Of a stretch of DNA of 64,000 nucleotides, positions 57,446 through 64,000 are shown in pieces. Under the pieces are notes generated by a model. The model had not been told where the DNA came from. It saw nothing but the letters and a program-made list of their open reading frames with translations, and ran no database searches. The first letter of the stretch is position 1, and every line of letters begins with the position of its first letter. The translations under genes and the position numbers were made by a program. This stretch comes from JBBQKG01 sp038326655 (lineage in GTDB: Bacteria; Actinomycetota; Thermoleophilia; Solirubrobacterales; JBBDJG01). Where the stretch lies: the NCBI GenBank assembly GCA_038326655.1, contig JBBQKG010000004.1, positions 74,297-138,296 of the forward strand, written 5' to 3'.

Positions 57446-57491
57446 CCCCGCGCCCTACAGCCAACCCCGCGACTTGCTTGCAAGTCGCGGG
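57446..57491 (-). repeat. CAAG-loop hairpin element, copy 9, doubling as a terminator
   Basis: Hairpin at 57466-57491: perfect eleven-base arms CCCGCGACTTG/CAAGTCGCGGG around CTTG on the plus strand. It is followed on the plus strand by CCTTTTCTTT, which makes it look like an intrinsic terminator for the upstream glycosyltransferase gene. The element tail (GTTGGCTGTAGGGCGCGG) extends on the minus strand to about 57446. It sits between convergent genes. Confidence 0.75.
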
Positions 57492-57499
57492 CCTTTTCT

Positions 57500-58249
57500 T
57501 TAATCCAAGGACCTGGTGTAGGCCTCGATCACCGCATCGGGCTCGTCGACCATGCGCAGTTCGCCGCGGTGCATCCAGATCGCAGCGTCGCAGAGCTCGC
57601 TGATGCTGCCCATCGAATGGCTCACGAGCACGATCGTGCGGGCCTGGTTGCAGAGCTCGCGCATCTTCTCGAACGACTTGCGGCGGAAGCGCGCGTCGCC
57701 GACCGAGAGCGCTTCGTCGATCAGCAGGATGTCGGGATCCATGCTGACCGCGACCGAGAACCCGAGGCGCCCGTACATCCCCGACGAGTAGGTCCGCATC
57801 GGCAGCTCCATGAACTCCTCGAGCTCTGCGAACTCGACGATCTCCTCGTACTTTGCCTCCATCTGATCCCGGGTGAGGCCGGCCGCGAGGCCCCCGAGCA
57901 CCACGTTCTCGCGCCCGCTCAGGTCGCGGTTGAACCCGACGCCGAGCGCAAGCAGCGTGCTGACCCGGCCGCGCACCTCGACGCGGCCGTCGGTCGGCGG
58001 CAGGATCCCGGCGACCGTGCGCACGAGCGTCGACTTGCCGGCGCCATTCGCGCCGAGGATGCCCAGCACGGTGCCGTGCGAGACGTCGAACGAGACGTTC
58101 TTGAGCGCCTCGATCTCGCGCATCACGCGCTCACGGCGGCCGAGGCGGAGGACCGTGCTGCGGAGCGTGGGGGTGCGCTCGAAGGACGTGCGATAGGTCA
58201 CCGACACGTCCTCCACCCGGATGCTGAGCTTGTCAGATGCGGACAGCAA
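57500..58249 (-). CDS. Polysaccharide/teichoic-acid-type ABC exporter ATPase (Wzt/TagH-like)
   Basis: The 249-residue ATPase has Walker A GANGAGKST, 'LLALGVGFNRDLSGRENV' (typical of Wzt/TagH/KpsT), signature 'YSSGMYGRLGFSVA' and Walker B 'ILLIDEALSVGD'. With the adjacent permease it would export a lipid-linked envelope polymer. The start is uncertain: TTG at 58247-58249 overlaps the permease end; a GTG 36 bases further in is also possible. There is no C-terminal carbohydrate-binding domain as in O9a Wzt. Confidence 0.93.
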   Translation of the reverse strand: MLSASDKLSIRVEDVSVTYRTSFERTPTLRSTVLRLGRRERVMREIEALKNVSFDVSHGTVLGILGANGAGKSTLVRTVAGILPPTDGRVEVRGRVSTLLALGVGFNRDLSGRENVVLGGLAAGLTRDQMEAKYEEIVEFAELEEFMELPMRTYSSGMYGRLGFSVAVSMDPDILLIDEALSVGDARFRRKSFEKMRELCNQARTIVLVSHSMGSISELCDAAIWMHRGELRMVDEPDAVIEAYTRSLD

Positions 58250-59165
58250 ACTCGCGTTCCCGGGAGACGAAGAAGAGCGCACCGAGGACGAAGATCGCGA
58301 ATGCCCAGGCGCCGCCGAGCGCGAGGTCGGAGGCCGTGGGCGCGTGGCCTCCGTTCAACACGTCGCTCCACGCCGTGAGCAGGGGCGCGAGCGGGTTGGC
58401 GTCAAGGAGCCACTTGTAGCGGCTCGGCACCTCGTGGGCGTAATAGAGCACGGGCGAGACGTACAGCCAGACCCTCAGCGCGTACGGCAGGAAGCTCGAC
58501 AGGTCGCGGAAGTAGACCTGCGCCGCGGCGACGAACATCGCGAGGCCGCAGGCCAGCACGGTCAGCAGCGCGATGAGCGGGAATACCCAGAGCAGGTGCG
58601 GGCCAATTGGCAGGCCCGCGATGATGTGCACCGGGGCGTAGATGAAGATCGTCGGCACGAAGCGCATGAAGGCGGTGATCACCGACGCGATCGGCAGCAG
58701 CCCGCGCGGGAAGGCCGTGTTGAGGATCAGCTTGCCGCCCTTCACGACGGACTTGACCCCCTCCCTCATCGAGTTGGAGACGAAGTAGTACGCGAACAGT
58801 CCCGCCATCAGGTGGGCGAAGAAGTCGAGGCCCCGCGAGTGCGCGCGGATTATGTCGACGAGCACGAAGTAGACGCCCGCGAGCAGCAGCGGGTTCAGCA
58901 CCAGCCACAGCTGGCCGAACACGGTGTTGAAATGCTGGGCGCGCAGCCGCGTGCGCGACAGCTCGAGGGCGAACTCGCGGCGCCGCCACACCTCGCGGAC
59001 ATAGGACCGCAGCGGTGGCAGGCCCGCGGCGTGCGGCAGGTAGACGTGCGTCTGCGAGCTGAACTCGTCCTCTCGTCCGGAGGTTCTGCCGTTGCGGCGC
59101 GTCCACGGCCGCTTGGGCGCCGTCACGGCGCCGTTCTCGCGGCTGGTCTCGGTCTCCGTGCTCAT
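58233..59165 (-). CDS. Polysaccharide/teichoic-acid-type ABC exporter permease (Wzm/TagG-like)
   Basis: The 310-residue protein has a 50-residue basic cytoplasmic start, then an amphipathic region ('EVWRRREFALELSRTRLRAQ') and six hydrophobic segments. It carries the ABC-2 features of Wzm/TagG ('GQLWLVLNPLLLAGVYF', 'LRVWLYVSPVLYYA'). It pairs with the ATPase gene that overlaps its end. ATG at 59163-59165. It follows the GT2 gene of the phospho-alcohol cluster by four bases. Confidence 0.93.
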   Translation of the reverse strand: MSTETETSRENGAVTAPKRPWTRRNGRTSGREDEFSSQTHVYLPHAAGLPPLRSYVREVWRRREFALELSRTRLRAQHFNTVFGQLWLVLNPLLLAGVYFVLVDIIRAHSRGLDFFAHLMAGLFAYYFVSNSMREGVKSVVKGGKLILNTAFPRGLLPIASVITAFMRFVPTIFIYAPVHIIAGLPIGPHLLWVFPLIALLTVLACGLAMFVAAAQVYFRDLSSFLPYALRVWLYVSPVLYYAHEVPSRYKWLLDANPLAPLLTAWSDVLNGGHAPTASDLALGGAWAFAIFVLGALFFVSREREFAVRI

Positions 59166-59169
59166 CGCC

Positions 59170-60030
59170 TCAGATTATGGGTGGCCGCCCAGCCAGAGTC
59201 ATGCGCCCGATCGTCCGAAGGCGGATTCTCTGCCGTCCGCCGCACGGTTTGCGCACGCCGTCGCGGTAGCCGCGGGCGGCCTCGCGCAGTGCCTGCGCCG
59301 ATCTGAGCCGAGGCGCCGTGCGCAGCGCGAACCCGATCACGTATAGCACGCCGAGCGCGAACGGGAGGTGCCTCCGCGCGAGCCATACCCGGTTGCGGGC
59401 CCCGTAGTAGGCCGAGTACGCGTGCGGCATCGGCGCCGCCTGCGCGGGATGAAGCGCAACGATCTCCCCCGTGTACCGGACGCGGTAGCCGGCGTCCATC
59501 ACGCGCCATGCGAGGTCGATGCCCTCGTGCGCGTGGCGAAACTCCGCCGGCCAGCCGCCGACCCGGTCGAACACCTCCCTCCGGATCGCGACCGCGCCTT
59601 CCCAGACGGCCGTCACGTCGCTGCTTCGCGCGGGGTCGCCGACCCGCAGGCGAGGCACCCAGTCGCGCCGCGGCGAGCCACCCGCGAGCGGCACGACACG
59701 GAGCTGGAGGAGGCCGAGCTCCGGGTCGCCGAACTGGCGCGCGACGGCCTCGAGCGCGTCGTCGCCCGCGAGGCTTGCGTCGTCGTCGCAGAAGAACAGC
59801 AGCTCGCCGCCGACGTGCGGCACGCCCGCGTTGCGCCCTCCCGGAATGCCGGCGTCCTCGGCGAGCGCGACCGCGCGCACGCCCGGCGGCAGGTCACTCG
59901 GCGTCCAGGCGTTGCCCACGACCACCACCTCGACCTCGACGCCGCGCTGGCGGAGCAGCGACTCCAGCGCTCGCCGCAGATCCTCGGGGCGCCGGCCCTG
60001 CGTCAGCACGACGCAGCCGACGCGCGTCAA
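59170..60030 (-). CDS. Glycosyltransferase family 2
   Basis: The 286-residue GT-A enzyme has 'VVLTQGRRPEDLRRALESLL', 'EDAGIPGGRNAGV', the metal motif 'FFCDDDASLAGD' (DDD near residue 91) and 'GWPAEFRHAHEGIDLAWRV' with the acceptor/base region. A C-terminal hydrophobic stretch near 225-245 may touch the membrane. TTG at 60028-60030 overlaps the stop of the phosphatidyltransferase (TTGA). It most likely adds a sugar to the product of this cluster; acceptor unknown. Confidence 0.9.
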   Translation of the reverse strand: MTRVGCVVLTQGRRPEDLRRALESLLRQRGVEVEVVVVGNAWTPSDLPPGVRAVALAEDAGIPGGRNAGVPHVGGELLFFCDDDASLAGDDALEAVARQFGDPELGLLQLRVVPLAGGSPRRDWVPRLRVGDPARSSDVTAVWEGAVAIRREVFDRVGGWPAEFRHAHEGIDLAWRVMDAGYRVRYTGEIVALHPAQAAPMPHAYSAYYGARNRVWLARRHLPFALGVLYVIGFALRTAPRLRSAQALREAARGYRDGVRKPCGGRQRIRLRTIGRMTLAGRPPII

Positions 60031-60854
60031 CGCAGCCGGTCCGACGCAAGGATCGCGAGCAGATGGCCGGCGGCGGTGATCGCCGCGACGGGGAGCAGCG
60101 CGACGAGCAGCACGCGCGTGCCGAGGAAGTCGCCCGCGGCGGCATCGACGATCGCGGCTGCGAACGCGAGCAGCGACGCCTCGATTGCGACGAACGCACG
60201 GAACACGGGGACGTACCGAAACGCCCGTCGGGCCCGGCGCAGCCCGCTCGCGCGCGGTGTCGCGACCTCCTCGGTATCGGCCACGAGCGGCTTGCCGGAC
60301 TCGGCCCGCGCGACGTGCACGAGGGCGCTCTCGGTCCGGATCAACAGCACGAGCACGGCGACCACGAGGCCGAGCGTGGTCCAGCCCCCGATCGAGTCCC
60401 AGCCGCCGTCGGCGCGCACCCCGAGCGCGATCGGAAACGCCGTCTCTGTCACGTAGTGCGAGAGGCGGTCGAGGTAGACCCCGGTGGACGAGAACTGGTT
60501 GCGCCACCGCGCGATCTCCCCGTCGGAGCAGTCGAGCAGCATCTGGAGCTGGATCAGCAGGACCGTGCCCGCGGCGGGGAGCACGCCGGGAAGGCTCACC
60601 AGGAATGCGGCCGCAAGCCCGGCCACGAGCGTCGCCCACGTCACGGCGTTCGCCGTGACCCGCGTGGGGAGGAGCATCCGCGTCACGTATGGGGACAGGC
60701 GCCGCATGTAGAGACGCCCGGTCCAGTGCTCGCCGCTGTTGCGTGCGAAGAGCGAGGGCGGCTGCGTCGCCGCCCGCAGCTCAGCGATCGTAGGCGTCGA
60801 GGAACGCGCGGACTTGTGCTCTGGTTCGTTGCTCGTCGAGGTCGAGGTGCTCAA
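60027..60854 (-). CDS. CDP-alcohol phosphatidyltransferase family protein with altered catalytic motif
   Basis: The protein has about 275 residues and six helices. The family motif is mostly present, reading DCSDG, then AR after two residues, eight residues, G, three, D, three, and then His where the fourth Asp should be ('GVYLDRLSHY'). That Asp is the proposed catalytic base. The domain transfers a phospho-alcohol from a CDP carrier to another alcohol. 'EHWTGRLYMRRLSPYVTR' precedes the first helix. The start is unclear: TTG at 60854 lies inside the upstream gene, and a CTG at 60779 is also possible. Confidence 0.85.
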   Translation of the reverse strand: MSTSTSTSNEPEHKSARSSTPTIAELRAATQPPSLFARNSGEHWTGRLYMRRLSPYVTRMLLPTRVTANAVTWATLVAGLAAAFLVSLPGVLPAAGTVLLIQLQMLLDCSDGEIARWRNQFSSTGVYLDRLSHYVTETAFPIALGVRADGGWDSIGGWTTLGLVVAVLVLLIRTESALVHVARAESGKPLVADTEEVATPRASGLRRARRAFRYVPVFRAFVAIEASLLAFAAAIVDAAAGDFLGTRVLLVALLPVAAITAAGHLLAILASDRLR

Positions 60855-61839
60855 GGATCGTGTACCGGTCGGGTCGCGTTGCGGGGGCATGCAGCACAGC
60901 CTGCACGAACTGGTCTTCGTCCAGGCCCAGATCGGCCGGCGTGCGCGGGAGGCCATGCCGGCTGAGGCAGGCGTCGATGTCGCGGGCGAGACCGTCCTCG
61001 CCGTGCAGGAAGCACGTGAAGAGGCTAGCCGCGCCGGCCAGCTCGCCGTGCCGTGCCGTCTCGGGAAAGAGATGGTCGATCGCGTGGAGGATCTCGTGGT
61101 CGCCGCCGCTGCACGGCCGGCTGCTGCCCGCGGTCGCCATCGCGAGGCCGGAGAGGACGAGCGCCTCGGCGAGCGCGACCAGGAACGAGTCGTCCTCGAT
61201 CCCGTCGGGGCGGTACAGGACCGAGCTCGCCGCCGTGTGCGCGAACGTGACCGCGACCCCGTCGACGGGCTCGCCCTGCTCACGCTCGGCCAGCCGCCAG
61301 TCGGCGATCGCGGCGAGGTTGCTGACGACGTCGCCGATCCCGGAGCGGCGCAGCGCCGGCTCAGACCGGCGCACGTAGTCGAGATCGACGACCACCGCGA
61401 TCGGCATCTGCACGCCGTAGGAGAACTTGCGGCCGCCTTCCTCGAGCGACGCCACCGGCGACGCGATGCCGTCGTGGGCAAGGCTCGTCGCGACCGTCAC
61501 GACCGGCAGCCCGCTGAGGCTCGCGGCGTGCTTGGCGACGTCGATCGTGCGACCACCGCCGATCCCGACCAGCGCGTCGTAGAAGCCTTCGCGCAGCCGC
61601 TGCGCGAGCCCGTAAGCCGCATCCACGCTGCCGCCTTCGACCGTCCAGATCTCGGCGTTCCCCAGCCGGGGCCGCAGGACGCCCGCGATCTCCTCGCCCT
61701 GACCGGGCCCGACCGCGACCGCGACGTGGCCGCCGCTCGAGATGCGGCGGTCTGCCAGCAACGGCGCGAGCGCGCTCACCGCGCCGGGCCAGATGTCGAC
61801 CGCCAGCGGCGTGCCGACCATCCGCGTCAGCAGCGGCAT
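60781..61839 (-). CDS. sn-Glycerol-1-phosphate dehydrogenase-like (iron-containing alcohol dehydrogenase superfamily)
   Basis: The 352-residue protein has 'GIGGGRTIDVAKHAA' for NAD(P), the substrate/metal loop 'VATSLAHDGIASPVAS' and zinc His residues in 'SGGDHEILHAIDHL' and 'ARHGELAG'. These are the marks of the glycerol-1-phosphate dehydrogenase/AraM group, which reduces dihydroxyacetone phosphate to G1P, the stereoisomer used in archaeal lipids. Relatives acting on other keto-phosphates exist. ATG at 61837-61839 overlaps the cytidylyltransferase end by 13 bases. The context suggests that its product is activated with CTP. Confidence 0.83.
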   Translation of the reverse strand: MPLLTRMVGTPLAVDIWPGAVSALAPLLADRRISSGGHVAVAVGPGQGEEIAGVLRPRLGNAEIWTVEGGSVDAAYGLAQRLREGFYDALVGIGGGRTIDVAKHAASLSGLPVVTVATSLAHDGIASPVASLEEGGRKFSYGVQMPIAVVVDLDYVRRSEPALRRSGIGDVVSNLAAIADWRLAEREQGEPVDGVAVTFAHTAASSVLYRPDGIEDDSFLVALAEALVLSGLAMATAGSSRPCSGGDHEILHAIDHLFPETARHGELAGAASLFTCFLHGEDGLARDIDACLSRHGLPRTPADLGLDEDQFVQAVLHAPATRPDRYTILEHLDLDEQRTRAQVRAFLDAYDR

Positions 61840-62558
61840 GCAACCTCCCTCGCACGCGCGAGGTCGGCATGGTCGTCGACCTCGACCCACTCCACCTCAC
61901 CGATCGAGGCGATCCCGATCCGCCCGCCGCGGTCGGCGAACTCCTGGAAGCCGTCCTCGTAGTACAGGGAAGGGTCGCGGCGCCAGGTCGCCTCGAGCGC
62001 CTCCGCCAGCGGGGCTGCGGCCTCGGCCTCGATCAGCGTCAGGCCGATGTACTCCCCGTTTGCACCGGCGGGATCGATGCGCTTGTTGATCCTCTCGAGC
62101 AGCCCCTCGGGGGAGACGTGCACCTTCATCTCCTCCTCGCCCAGCGGCTTCACGTCGTCCACGGCGATCGTGATCTGCTCGCCGCGCCCGGCCAGCAGGC
62201 GCTCCTCGACTGACGCGGGATGGACGGTGTCGCCGTTGACCAGCAGCGCGCCGCCTGCGAACGCGTCGCGCGCGCACCACAGCGAGTAGGCGTTGTTCCA
62301 TTGCTCGGCCTTCGGGTTGACGACGAGCTCGAGCCGCACGCCGTGACGGCGTTCCAGCTCGGCCACCCGCTCGAACACGCGGTTTGCCGCGAACCCGACC
62401 ACCACCACGACCTGCTCGAGTCCGACCTGCTTCAGGTTCGCGAGCGCGACGTCGAGGATCGAGCGATCTCCGTCGACCGGGACGAGGGTCTTGGGCAGGG
62501 TGTCGGTCCAGGGCGCCAGTCGGGTCCCGGCGCCTGCGGCGAGCACGAGGCCGATCAT
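61827..62558 (-). CDS. Phospho-alcohol nucleotidyltransferase (LicC/IPCT-like)
   Basis: The 243-residue NTP-transferase has 'LAAGAGTRLAPWTDTLPKTL' at residues 6-25, 'VVNPKAEQWNNAYSLW' typical of phosphocholine and inositol-phosphate cytidylyltransferases, and metal ligand Asp in 'LLVNGDTVH' near 107. It probably forms a CDP-alcohol for the two phosphatidyltransferases of the cluster. ATG overlaps the DUF5941 stop (ATGA). The substrate is not determined; the dehydrogenase next door makes glycerol-1-phosphate a candidate. Confidence 0.87.
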   Translation of the reverse strand: MIGLVLAAGAGTRLAPWTDTLPKTLVPVDGDRSILDVALANLKQVGLEQVVVVVGFAANRVFERVAELERRHGVRLELVVNPKAEQWNNAYSLWCARDAFAGGALLVNGDTVHPASVEERLLAGRGEQITIAVDDVKPLGEEEMKVHVSPEGLLERINKRIDPAGANGEYIGLTLIEAEAAAPLAEALEATWRRDPSLYYEDGFQEFADRGGRIGIASIGEVEWVEVDDHADLARAREVACRC

Positions 62559-63208
62559 TCCTCACCCGCCTCTTCGTCCTCGTACTCCCCGACCGCCTCG
62601 GAGCGCTGGACGCGCGCCCAGCTCCTGATGCTCTCGCCGACGAAGACGACCGCCGATAGCGTCGCGAGCGCGTAGAAGCCGGCCGGCACCGCGTCCGCGA
62701 GCAGCAGCAGGTATCCGGCGATCAGACGCCCGTCCCAGCCGCCACCGACGTCGCCCACCCAGCGCGGGGGCGCAGCGCCCTGGTAGCGGAGGCGGTACAC
62801 GAGGTCGTAGTGGCGGAACGCGACCACGGCGAGGAGCGCGAACGCGGCCGCGGGGGCAGCGCCGCCTGCGAGTGCGCCGAGCCAGACCAGCGTGCCGTAC
62901 TCGACCGAGCGCAGGGCGGCCGGCACCGCCCAGCGCAGGCGGTCCGTGTGGGGACGGCCGCTGGACAGACCCGCGCACAGCACGGCCCACGCGATCACGA
63001 CGCCGACCAGCAGATCGGACGCATCGCTCCGGCGGACCGCGATCAGCACGAACAGCGGGAGCGCCCCCGCCAGGATCAGCAGCACCGGCGGCACCGGGAT
63101 CCGGCGACCGAGGGTGCGGCCGAGCGCGCGCGCGACCGGCCCATCGTCGCGGTAGAGCTCGAGCGTCAGCTCGGGGCGTGAGCGGCCGGACGCGACGGTT
63201 GCGGTCAT
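62555..63208 (-). CDS. DUF5941-like membrane protein
   Basis: The 217-residue protein has a 45-residue soluble start, then about five to six hydrophobic segments ('VPPVLLILAGALPLFVLI', 'VWLGALAGGAAPAAAF'), a loop with 'AFRHYDLVYRLRYQG' and 'WDGRLIAGYLLLL', and an acidic tail. From memory this resembles DUF5941, which in other actinobacteria occurs as a domain fused to CDP-alcohol phosphatidyltransferases. Here it is a separate gene overlapping both neighbours by four bases. Function unknown. Confidence 0.7.
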   Translation of the reverse strand: MTATVASGRSRPELTLELYRDDGPVARALGRTLGRRIPVPPVLLILAGALPLFVLIAVRRSDASDLLVGVVIAWAVLCAGLSSGRPHTDRLRWAVPAALRSVEYGTLVWLGALAGGAAPAAAFALLAVVAFRHYDLVYRLRYQGAAPPRWVGDVGGGWDGRLIAGYLLLLADAVPAGFYALATLSAVVFVGESIRSWARVQRSEAVGEYEDEEAGEE

Positions 63209-64000
63209 CGCATCACCGACCTCAGCACTCGGCCCGCGAACTTGTAGACGGTCGCCCCGCCGCCCCACGCGAGCAACACGATGAACGTGATCCGCGCATC
63301 CCAGATCGCTGCCGTGATCGAGATCACCGCGAACCGCTCGCCAATCGGGAAGGCGACGATCTTCTTGAGCCAGCGTGCGCCGGGCTGCCGGTCGAGCACG
63401 CGCCACACGCTGAAGGCGCTCCGCACGACACGCGCGGTGAGCGGCCCCCGCGGCGCGGCCACCGCCTCCGGCGGAGGTTCGACGTCGAGCCGCGCACGCG
63501 TGCCGTCGCTCGGCTGCTCGATCGGCGGCTGTCGCGCCGACGCGAGCGCCTGATGCTGGGCGATCGGATAGGAGAAGTCGATCGCGTGGCGGACCGTCTG
63601 GAGGGCGAGCGCCGAGCCCGCGAGGACCCAGGCCGGGTCGCCGGTGCGGCTTGCCCCGATCGCCAGCCCGGCGAATACCGCGTACTCCTTCGTGCGGTCG
63701 AAGATCGAGTCCAGCCACGCGCCGAGCCGCGAGAAAGTGCGCGTGTACCGGGCCAGCTGACCGTCCACACAGTCGGTCATGAACGCGATCTGGAGCAGGA
63801 TGGCGCCGGCGATCAGCCCCCCGCGCGCTCCGGTCGCAAACGCGATCGAGGCGAGCACCCCGATTCCCAGCGAGACCGTCGTCACCTGATTGGGCGTCCA
63901 TCCTCCCCGCGCCGCCCAGCGCGCGACGTACTTCGAGTAGGGGCTGACGAAGAAGGTGGTGAAGAAGCCGTCGTTTGCTTTCACCGCGGAGTCGAGCAGC
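63205..64000 (-). CDS. CDP-alcohol phosphatidyltransferase family protein, 5' end beyond the window
   Basis: About 265 residues are visible and the frame stays open to the right edge, so the true start is probably further right. A GTG at 63982-63984 exists, but homologous-looking sequence (LLDSAVKANDGFF) continues past it. The complete eight-residue family motif is present: DCVDG, AR, G, D and D in 'MTDCVDGQLAR' and 'GAWLDSIFDRTKEY'. About five helices are seen, with a Pro-rich loop near the middle. It should be the catalytically normal member of the pair in this cluster. Confidence 0.87.
   Translation of the reverse strand, partial: LLDSAVKANDGFFTTFFVSPYSKYVARWAARGGWTPNQVTTVSLGIGVLASIAFATGARGGLIAGAILLQIAFMTDCVDGQLARYTRTFSRLGAWLDSIFDRTKEYAVFAGLAIGASRTGDPAWVLAGSALALQTVRHAIDFSYPIAQHQALASARQPPIEQPSDGTRARLDVEPPPEAVAAPRGPLTARVVRSAFSVWRVLDRQPGARWLKKIVAFPIGERFAVISITAAIWDARITFIVLLAWGGGATVYKFAGRVLRSVMR

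Noticed and set aside
1..64000. CRISPR arrays, insertion sequences, prophage or restriction-modification genes
   Set aside because: I looked for regularly spaced repeats, transposase/integrase motifs and phage genes and saw none. The HNH nuclease at 36324 belongs to a common chromosomal family without a partner methylase.

Overview
The window is a contiguous piece of a high-GC bacterial chromosome that spans the replication origin. Gene content points to an actinobacterium in the broad sense. The evidence is the fhaA-fhaB-pstP-rodA-pbpA-pknB block next to dnaA, a DCD:DUT-type dcd, menaquinone genes with a quinol:cytochrome c reductase, GTG/TTG-rich starts and many 1-4 base gene overlaps. A Thermoleophilia-like lineage (Gaiellales/Solirubrobacterales) is my best guess from overall resemblance, but I could not run a phylogeny.

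Left arm (1-26.5 kb, mostly minus strand, reading away from the origin). From the edge there is a partial membrane-anchored helical-repeat protein, tatC-tatA, dcd and a zinc-ribbon protein. A respiratory/cofactor run follows: hemB, a two-domain siroheme decarboxylase, hemL, a HepS-like protein, Rieske protein, cytochrome b, a cytochrome b/c fusion, and a MenG-HepT fusion for menaquinone. Next come an ABC-2 exporter pair, a YmdB-type phosphodiesterase (plus strand), a polytopic glycosyltransferase with GtrA, acylphosphatase, an alkaline-phosphatase-superfamily enzyme and a DUF4126 protein. A plus-strand aminotransferase is coupled to a divergent D-Ala-D-Ala-ligase-like enzyme. Then a bifunctional-nuclease protein, tRNA-Ile(GAT), and the classic origin-flanking series parB-parA-rsmG-jag-yidC-yidD-rnpA-rpmH.

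Origin and right arm (26.5-48 kb, mostly plus strand): dnaA, a short dnaA-dnaN spacer that probably contains oriC, dnaN, recF, a DciA-like DUF721 gene, gyrB and gyrA. A minus-strand island follows (HNH nuclease, pheA, DUF4446, a CARDB-like membrane protein). Then comes the cell-growth signalling operon fhaA-fhaB-pstP-rodA-pbpA-pknB-ddl.

Envelope and accessory part (48-64 kb): GH15 trehalase/glucoamylase, a second Ser/Thr kinase with a discoidin-like outer domain, a DsbA-fold protein, purM, uppP, a DedA protein, a DegT aminotransferase coupled to a polytopic glycosyltransferase, and a tightly overlapped cluster. That cluster holds two CDP-alcohol phosphatidyltransferases, a DUF5941 protein, a phospho-alcohol cytidylyltransferase, a glycerol-1-phosphate-dehydrogenase-like enzyme, a GT2 and a Wzm/Wzt-like ABC exporter. 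It looks like a complete route that makes, activates, polymerises or lipid-links and exports a phospho-alcohol polymer of unknown structure.

A second layer runs through the whole window. At least nine copies of a small dispersed element, a perfect or near-perfect hairpin with a CAAG/CGAG loop followed by a G-rich tail, lie mostly between genes. Two copies lie inside coding sequences (the pheA linker and the aminotransferase C-terminus), and one supplies the start region of the menG-hepT gene. I consider this element and the phospho-alcohol export cluster the best candidates for undescribed biology here.
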